Below, in pieces: positions 59,159 to 64,000 of a DNA stretch of 64,000 nucleotides. Location of the stretch: contig JADGEJ010000019.1 of NCBI GenBank assembly GCA_016744435.1, positions 1-64,000 on the forward strand, written 5' to 3'. Under the pieces are notes generated by a model that searched no databases, was not told where the DNA came from, and saw only the letters and a list, made by a program, of their open reading frames with translations. This DNA comes from Lentibacter sp. GTDB lineage: Bacteria > Pseudomonadota > Alphaproteobacteria > Rhodobacterales > Rhodobacteraceae. The first letter of the stretch is position 1; each line of letters begins with the position of its first letter. The position numbers and the translations under genes are program-made.

Positions 59159-60007
59159 TTAGTTCGCTGCGACAGCCTCAGCCATCGCCAAGATTTTCTT
59201 AGCCGTCTCAACATGTAGGTTTTCGACGATTTTACCATCAACAACAGCAACGCCCTGCCCGCTGGCTTCGGTTTCTTCGAACGCCGCGATCTGGCGCTGC
59301 GCAAGCTCGATCTCGGCCTCACTTGGCGAGAACGCCGCGTTGCAAACCGCAACCTGTGCTGGGTGAATAAGCGTCTTGCCGTCAAAGCCCATGTCGCGGC
59401 CTTGGTCACATTCCACTTTCAGGCCTTCGTCGTCTTTGAACTGGTTGTAAACGCCGTCAATCGCGACAACGCCGTAAGCGCGCGCGGCGAGCAGCATCAT
59501 CTGCAGGCTGGCCTGCATGGGCAGACGGTCAGCACGGAAGCGGCAGTTAAGCTCTTTGGCAAGGTCGTTTGTTCCGGCCACAAAGCCCTTCATCTGCGGG
59601 TGCGCGGCAATCTCTGCGGCGTTCATAACGCCCAGCGGTGTTTCGATCATCGCCCAGATCGCTTTGTCAGTGCCGATGATGGCTGCCAGCGCGTCAACGT
59701 CAGCCGCCGAGTTTACCTTTGGGAGCAAGAACGCATCAGCATCAGCGTCTTTCATCGCGGCTGCGTCGTCAGCACCCCATTCGCTATCAAGCCCGTTGAG
59801 GCGGATGATCTTGGCGCGTGCGCCATAACCGCCCTCTTTCAGAGCCGCGCTCAAAGTCGTGCGCGCTTCAACCTTCGCATCAGGCGCGACAGCGTCTTCC
59901 AGATCAAAGATGATCGCGTCAACGTCAAGCCCGCGGGCCTTTTCCAATGCGCGGTCTTTTGAGCCGGGGATGTAAAGAACCGAACGATAAGGGCGTGGCA
60001 TGTCCAT
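59159..60007 (-). CDS. mcl2: CitE-like (3S)-malyl-CoA thioesterase (Mcl2 type)
   Basis: This 282-aa CitE-superfamily protein has MPRPYRSVLYIPGSKDRALE at the start and DAIIFDLEDAVAPDAKVEAR with the acidic metal ligands. Next come AMIETPLGVMNAAEI, GTNDLAKELNCRFRADRLPM and GFDGKTLIHPAQVAVCN. It looks closer to the Rhodobacter Mcl2 (3S)-malyl-CoA thioesterase than to the longer Mcl1 malyl/beta-methylmalyl-CoA lyase, whose start differs. Mcl2 releases malate in the last step of the pathway. The ATG at 60007 follows GGAG by 6 nt. It heads the unit with nnrU and mch. Confidence 0.85.
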   Translation of the reverse strand: MDMPRPYRSVLYIPGSKDRALEKARGLDVDAIIFDLEDAVAPDAKVEARTTLSAALKEGGYGARAKIIRLNGLDSEWGADDAAAMKDADADAFLLPKVNSAADVDALAAIIGTDKAIWAMIETPLGVMNAAEIAAHPQMKGFVAGTNDLAKELNCRFRADRLPMQASLQMMLLAARAYGVVAIDGVYNQFKDDEGLKVECDQGRDMGFDGKTLIHPAQVAVCNAAFSPSEAEIELAQRQIAAFEETEASGQGVAVVDGKIVENLHVETAKKILAMAEAVAAN

Positions 60008-60081
60008 GGGTATCTCCAGAGTGTCAGCAATAAAGTTGCGCAGACTTCGCATTTTTGGTGCAAAAACTTCAAGTGGAAAAT

Positions 60082-60096
60082 TTCTGCAGCGCAGAA
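60082..60096. promoter_or_regulatory. Dyad in the mcl2 upstream region
   Basis: TTCTGC-AGC-GCAGAA is a 15-bp inverted repeat about 75 bp upstream of the mcl2 start, in the divergent interval to the small secreted-protein gene. Regulator unknown. Confidence 0.35.
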
Positions 60097-60233
60097 TTCA
60101 GCATAAATCTATCTCGCATTTGAGGCAAAGCCCGCCACGTTAACCAAACTTCAAACCCTGCCCACGAGGCTTGTGAGATGCCCAAACCAAGGGCTTCACA
60201 ACCCAAGAATAGCGTTTAGGAAAGGCCCAAGAC

Positions 60234-60539
60234 ATGAAACATGCACTGAAATCGGGCTGCGCTCTTGCCCTTATCGGCCTGCTCGCAGCCCCCGCTCATG
60301 CCCAAAACTGCGCCCCACGTGAGCGCGTTCTTGAACGGCTCACACAATCCTACGGTGAGACACGCCAGTCAGTTGGCCTTGGTGCCAACAACGCGGTGGT
60401 TGAAGTCTTCGCCTCCGATGACAGTGGCACTTGGACGATCATTGTAACAACAGCTGCGGGCCTAACCTGCCTTGTTGCCAGCGGCCAAGCCTTTGAAACC
60501 CTCGCTGAAGCGCTGCCCGCCAAAGGCAACGACGCTTAA
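60234..60539 (+). CDS. Small secreted protein of unknown function
   Basis: This 101-aa protein has a signal peptide (ALALIGLLAAPAHA, cleavage before QNC) and a small periplasmic domain with ERVLERLTQSYGETRQSVGL and a C-terminal strand GTWTIIVTTAAGLTCLVAS. Two cysteines could form a disulfide. I recall this type as a conserved hypothetical protein in Rhodobacteraceae, but no function is known. It is divergent from mcl2 and precedes a short tandem-repeat region. Confidence 0.75.
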   Translation: MKHALKSGCALALIGLLAAPAHAQNCAPRERVLERLTQSYGETRQSVGLGANNAVVEVFASDDSGTWTIIVTTAAGLTCLVASGQAFETLAEALPAKGNDA

Positions 60540-60544
60540 GGGAG

Positions 60545-60604
60545 CACAGACTTGTAAGGGAGCACAGACTTGACACTCCACAGGCTTGACACATCACAGA
60601 CTTG
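60545..60604. repeat. Four short direct repeats CACAGACTTG
   Basis: The decamer CACAGACTTG, or a one-base variant in the third copy, starts at 60545, 60563, 60579 and 60595 (periods 18, 16, 16). Three copies continue into TTGACAC, producing a row of -35-like hexamers before the next gene. Confidence 0.75.
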
Positions 60605-60683
60605 ACACATCACTGAGCAGCTATACTCTCTACATCATAATTTCCGCATTGATCCTTTGAACATGAAATTTTGGAGTAAACAA

Positions 60684-61094
60684 ATGAGAACCTTTACGGT
60701 TGCTGCTACTATTGTTGCCTTTGGCCTTGCTATGCCTGTTGCCGCAGACCCTTCTCTGGGCTTCGGACTGAGCATTACCTTCGGTGGCGCTAAAAAACCT
60801 GAAACAGGCCTTGGGCTGCGCATCTTCTCAGACAACAAGCGCGACGAATTCGTCGCCTCTGTCGGAGTAGACTATGTGTTCCAATCAAAGCGGGTGCGAC
60901 CAACGATTGGTGCCGCCTACCTTGGCAGCAACTCATACATCGGGCTTGATCTCGGTTATGACTTCACCCGCCAAGGTGTGGACTACTCAGTTGGTGCAGG
61001 CCTTGCAAACACCAAGACCCCGACTGCAACTGTGGCCACACCGACAGGTAACGGTGGCGGCGATGGCTACACAGCCTCACGCGCCAACAACTAG
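60684..61094 (+). CDS. Small secreted beta-rich protein
   Basis: This 136-aa protein has a signal peptide (TFTVAATIVAFGLAMPVAA). A Gly-rich, alternating-hydrophobicity region follows (SLGFGLSITFGG, ETGLGLRIFSDN, YIGLDLGYDFTRQGVDYSVG) that resembles a few beta-barrel strands, then a Thr/Pro/Gly tail. It may be a small outer-membrane or surface protein. I chose ATG 60684, with GGAG 7 nt upstream. No family is recognised. The upstream interval has the short direct repeats. Confidence 0.65.
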   Translation: MRTFTVAATIVAFGLAMPVAADPSLGFGLSITFGGAKKPETGLGLRIFSDNKRDEFVASVGVDYVFQSKRVRPTIGAAYLGSNSYIGLDLGYDFTRQGVDYSVGAGLANTKTPTATVATPTGNGGGDGYTASRANN

Positions 61095-61119
61095 GAACAC
61101 TAAAGAGCCACCGCGCGCC

Positions 61120-61203
61120 CAGCTCAGCCCAAATGAGTTTGGTGCCCGTGACGATAAGCAACATTGTGAGCAACACATAGAGGTCAGCGAGAAAACCCTC
61201 GCT
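61120..61203 (-). pseudogene. C-terminal remnant of a TauE/SafE gene
   Basis: Minus-strand translation gives SEGFLADLYVLLTMLLIVTG followed by TKLIWAEL. This aligns with the C-terminus of the intact TauE/SafE gene at 61691-62437 (ALTYVLLMVTGSKLIWDGL). DNA similarity is also visible, for example CGCTGAC and TATGTGxTGCT. Only this end remains; there is no start or upstream half, and a stop codon lies just before it. It is likely a leftover of a paralogue or of a duplication that also involved the GNAT gene between the two. Confidence 0.65.
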
Positions 61204-61271
61204 GGCCTATGAAACAGTGCTCTTGAGTGGCTCGTGCAAACATACCGCGAGGACGACAAAGGCCATGACGC

Positions 61272-61694
61272 CTAAAACCGGATCATCATGCCCCATTTTT
61301 CGTCGGCCTCAAAACCGACAGCTTCATAAAACCCGCGCGCATTGCGCCTTTGCCCCGTGAGCAGCATCACCTTATAGCAATTTTGCTCGCGCGCCTGTGC
61401 AATACAATAATGCATCACGGCTTTGCCATGGCCCTGCCCACGCGTCTCTGCGCGCGCGACGACGTTTTCAATCAAAGCATAGGGCCGCCCGCCATATGTC
61501 ATGTTGGGCAAAACATGCAGCGTTGCCATCGCTGCGAGCTTGCCTTCGTGGAACCGCCCTAAAACGCGCGTGCCCTTGTGCGCCAAGACGGCCTCAAACA
61601 TGTCGCGTCCGGCCACAGCACCACTCATCGTCAGCTCCCAGTAAAGCGTCTCGGCGTCCGGCCAGTCGTCAAGCGTTAGTTGGCGCAATGTCAT
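61272..61694 (-). CDS. GNAT family N-acetyltransferase
   Basis: This 140-aa acetyltransferase has TLRQLTLDDWPDAETLYWEL at the start and the acetyl-CoA loop VVARAETRGQGHGKAVMHYC at about residue 75-94. A C-terminal YKVMLLTGQRRNARGFYEAV follows. The substrate is unknown. ATG 61694 overlaps the stop of the upstream TauE/SafE gene, so the two are coupled; the track start adds 36 unsupported residues. The TauE-like remnant lies just beyond its 3' end. Confidence 0.87.
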   Translation of the reverse strand: MTLRQLTLDDWPDAETLYWELTMSGAVAGRDMFEAVLAHKGTRVLGRFHEGKLAAMATLHVLPNMTYGGRPYALIENVVARAETRGQGHGKAVMHYCIAQAREQNCYKVMLLTGQRRNARGFYEAVGFEADEKWGMMIRF

Positions 61695-62437
61695 GTCAGA
61701 CCATCCCAGATAAGCTTGCTGCCAGTAACCATAAGCAGCACATATGTCAGCGCAAAAAATGCCCTCTCGCTGATCAAGAAATGCGCTTTCACGCCGAGCC
61801 ATGCGCCCAAAAGCGCGAAGGGTGCGAGCAGCAGATCAAGCTTGAGCGTCTCAAGCGTGAATATCCCCATGAAGCCATAGGGCACCACTTTCGCAAGGTT
61901 GATCAGCCAGAAAACAAGCACTGACGTCGCCTGATATTCTGTCTTGGTTAGCCTGCGCGACAGCAGGTAAACAGCCGCAGGCGGCCCGCCCGCGTGGCTC
62001 ACAAAACTTGTAAAGCCAACAGCCACGCCCGCCAAAGCACCCCGCCAAAGGCCCGCAGATTGCGCCACACGCGCGGCTACCAGCCCCCGCCCGACCAGTT
62101 GCCAGAGCACGAACAGCACGGCAATCGCCCCGATCAGCAGTTTGAGCGTGTCCGCATCAGCCCAGCGGTAAAACAACGCCCCAAGCAGCACGCCGGGCAC
62201 CCCAGCGAGCACCAAAATGCGCGCATCGGCCCAGCTCCAGCGGCCCCAGTAAGGCCTAAGCGTTGCCACATCTATCAACATCAGCAGCGGCAGCATGATG
62301 CCAAGCGCTGCGCTAGGTTCGATCACCAAAGCGAGAATCGCTGCCGCCGCGAATGCCGCGCCAGAGCCAAAGCCGCCCTTGGAAATGCCCGCAAACACAG
62401 CTGCCGCCGCCGCGATTGTCAAAAAACCTAAATCCAA
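61691..62437 (-). CDS. TauE/SafE family permease (TTG start)
   Basis: This 248-aa polytopic permease has the repeated motif AGISKGGFGSGAAFAAAAIL near the start and SHAGGPPAAVYLLSRRLTKT at about residue 150, both typical of TauE/SafE. A TTG at 62437 preceded by GGAGGG with 7-nt spacing gives MDLGFLTIAAAAAVFAG. This fits the first membrane segment better than the track start at 62542, which adds a long non-membrane leader. The substrate is an unidentified anion. It overlaps the GNAT gene at its stop. Confidence 0.85.
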   Translation of the reverse strand: MDLGFLTIAAAAAVFAGISKGGFGSGAAFAAAAILALVIEPSAALGIMLPLLMLIDVATLRPYWGRWSWADARILVLAGVPGVLLGALFYRWADADTLKLLIGAIAVLFVLWQLVGRGLVAARVAQSAGLWRGALAGVAVGFTSFVSHAGGPPAAVYLLSRRLTKTEYQATSVLVFWLINLAKVVPYGFMGIFTLETLKLDLLLAPFALLGAWLGVKAHFLISERAFFALTYVLLMVTGSKLIWDGLT

Positions 62438-62496
62438 GGGAATTCCCTCCAAAGTCACTGCTTCTGAGCTGTTTCGAAACTGGTTTAGCGCCATGA

Positions 62497-63570
<1,074 letters not shown>

Positions 63571-63599
63571 ACACGCAACAGACGAGCAAGAATTTGAAG

Positions 63600-63629
63600 G
63601 GTGCGCTGGCAACGGCGCACCATTTTCCT
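63600..63629 (+). terminator. Rho-independent terminator of mdh
   Basis: GGTGCGC (63600-63606) pairs with GCGCACC (63615-63621), followed by ATTTTCCTTT. It lies about 30 nt after the mdh stop. Confidence 0.8.
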
Positions 63630-63684
63630 TTGCGCGCCAGCTTGTTAGCTTGCAGGCAATCAAACTGTAAATGTGAGAGACCCC

Positions 63685-64000
63685 ATGCTTTTTACCCGTC
63701 GCTTTATTGCCCCCGTTGTTGCCCCCATTGTTGCTCTGGCTTTGTCTGCCCAGCTGTGCACAGCACAGGTAGTTGCCCTCAAAAGCGAGAGCCTGCAGGT
63801 CCGGATTGACAGACTAGAGCAAAGCGACACGGAAAACCTGTTTGAGCTTGGCACGATGCAGGTTTTGCGCGCGGTCGAAACCTCGTTACAGACCCGTTAT
63901 GAATACGGCCTCGGGCAGGAAAAGTCGCGAATGCCCATGCTGCGCCTGCCGCTGCCCGGCGGCTACAACCCTGCTCCCAAAGCCCCCTCGCCCGAGACGC
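63685..64000 (+). CDS. Secreted protein of unknown function, cut by window end
   Basis: An ATG at 63685 opens a frame that stays open to the window edge, so it is missing from the ORF track. The first 28 residues form a signal peptide (ending ALALSAQLCTAQ). A possible helical region (LQVRIDRLEQSDTENLFEL) follows, then QVLRAVETSLQTRYEYGLGQ and a Pro-rich stretch (LRLPLPGGYNPAPKAP). At least 105 codons are visible. I recognise no family. As far as I recall, a hypothetical gene between mdh and sucC is usual in Rhodobacterales. The 3' end lies outside the window. Confidence 0.75.
   Translation, partial: MLFTRRFIAPVVAPIVALALSAQLCTAQVVALKSESLQVRIDRLEQSDTENLFELGTMQVLRAVETSLQTRYEYGLGQEKSRMPMLRLPLPGGYNPAPKAPSPET

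Noticed and set aside
59159-60007. Mcl1-type malyl-CoA/beta-methylmalyl-CoA lyase
   Set aside because: The N-terminus (YRSVLYIPGSKDRALEKARG) and shorter length match the Mcl2 thioesterase as I know it better than Mcl1. A search could still change this.
61077-61259. 60-aa minus-strand ORF
   Set aside because: It is in a different frame from the TauE-like remnant and has no start context. The remnant frame explains the sequence better.

Overview
This window reads as core chromosome of a marine-type alphaproteobacterium, most likely order Rhodobacterales (Roseobacter group). The evidence is the set of genes found together. They include four ethylmalonyl-CoA pathway genes (crotonyl-CoA carboxylase/reductase, ethylmalonyl-CoA mutase, mesaconyl-CoA hydratase, a CitE-type malyl-CoA enzyme), an sdhCDAB operon linked to two of them, mdh at the right edge, a LuxR/LuxI acyl-homoserine-lactone pair, a TIGR02186 protein beside a TauE/SafE permease, and CtrA-like and Irr-like DNA motifs. 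I see no rRNA, tRNA, CRISPR array, complete insertion sequence, prophage or plasmid backbone. Names are assigned from family motifs recognised by eye; no database search was run.

Layout. 0-4.5 kb: SseB-like and uracil-DNA-glycosylase-like genes, a divergent arsR-permease pair, nhaA. 4.6-8.5 kb: a capsule-type export ATPase, an unusually long KpsE-like chain-length/export protein and a phosphomannomutase. 8.6-13.6 kb: M3 peptidase, membrane-anchored MoeB/ThiF-like protein, dut, coaBC. 13.7-20.5 kb: GST, comM, hydrolase, gshB, yraN, rsmI and an LpoA-like lipoprotein. 20.4-25.7 kb: glnD, murJ and a rhomboid-fold protein that lacks the catalytic residues. 25.7-33 kb: trpS, an aminotransferase, an HCCA-isomerase-like protein, a universal stress protein, a ClpP-like protease, an MtfA-like peptidase, then nfuA-GFA-tsaB-rimI. 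33-37.8 kb: a BMP-type nucleoside ABC importer with a structured leader. 37.9-41.8 kb: TauE/SafE permease, TIGR02186 protein, SDR, RecD-like helicase. 41.9-43.5 kb: luxI, luxR and a small overlapping gene. 43.7-48.6 kb: ccr, an acyltransferase, ecm. 48.6-52.1 kb: lipoprotein, deoD, an expanded palindromic repeat, a DUF1989 protein, and a small accessory patch with a sulfotransferase-like gene, a truncated dehydrogenase and a 50-aa gene. 52.3-60 kb: sdh operon and the mcl2-like/mch cluster. 60.2-64 kb: small secreted proteins, a TauE/SafE remnant, GNAT, an intact TauE/SafE, mdh and a partial secreted protein.

How genes work together. ccr, ecm, mch, the mcl2-like gene, sdhCDAB and mdh cover much of acetyl-CoA assimilation by the ethylmalonyl-CoA route and its entry into the C4 part of the TCA cycle. 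The BMP importer and deoD fit purine nucleoside uptake and phosphorolysis. The luxR/luxI locus carries a 20-bp dyad (candidate lux box) and a TTAA-N7-TTAA site (candidate CtrA box), and comM has a related TTAA pair, which suggests coupling of quorum sensing, CtrA and DNA uptake.

Limits. Most of the window is ordinary housekeeping sequence and I do not see a clear undescribed multi-gene system. The most interesting signals are regulatory or structural: a perfect Irr-type dyad at nfuA, a two-hairpin leader before the BMP importer, a three-helix nested stem after it, tandemly expanded 18-bp palindromes inside a dispersed repeat family, paired TGTGATCACA palindromes before sdhC, a pseudo-rhomboid, and two gene remnants.
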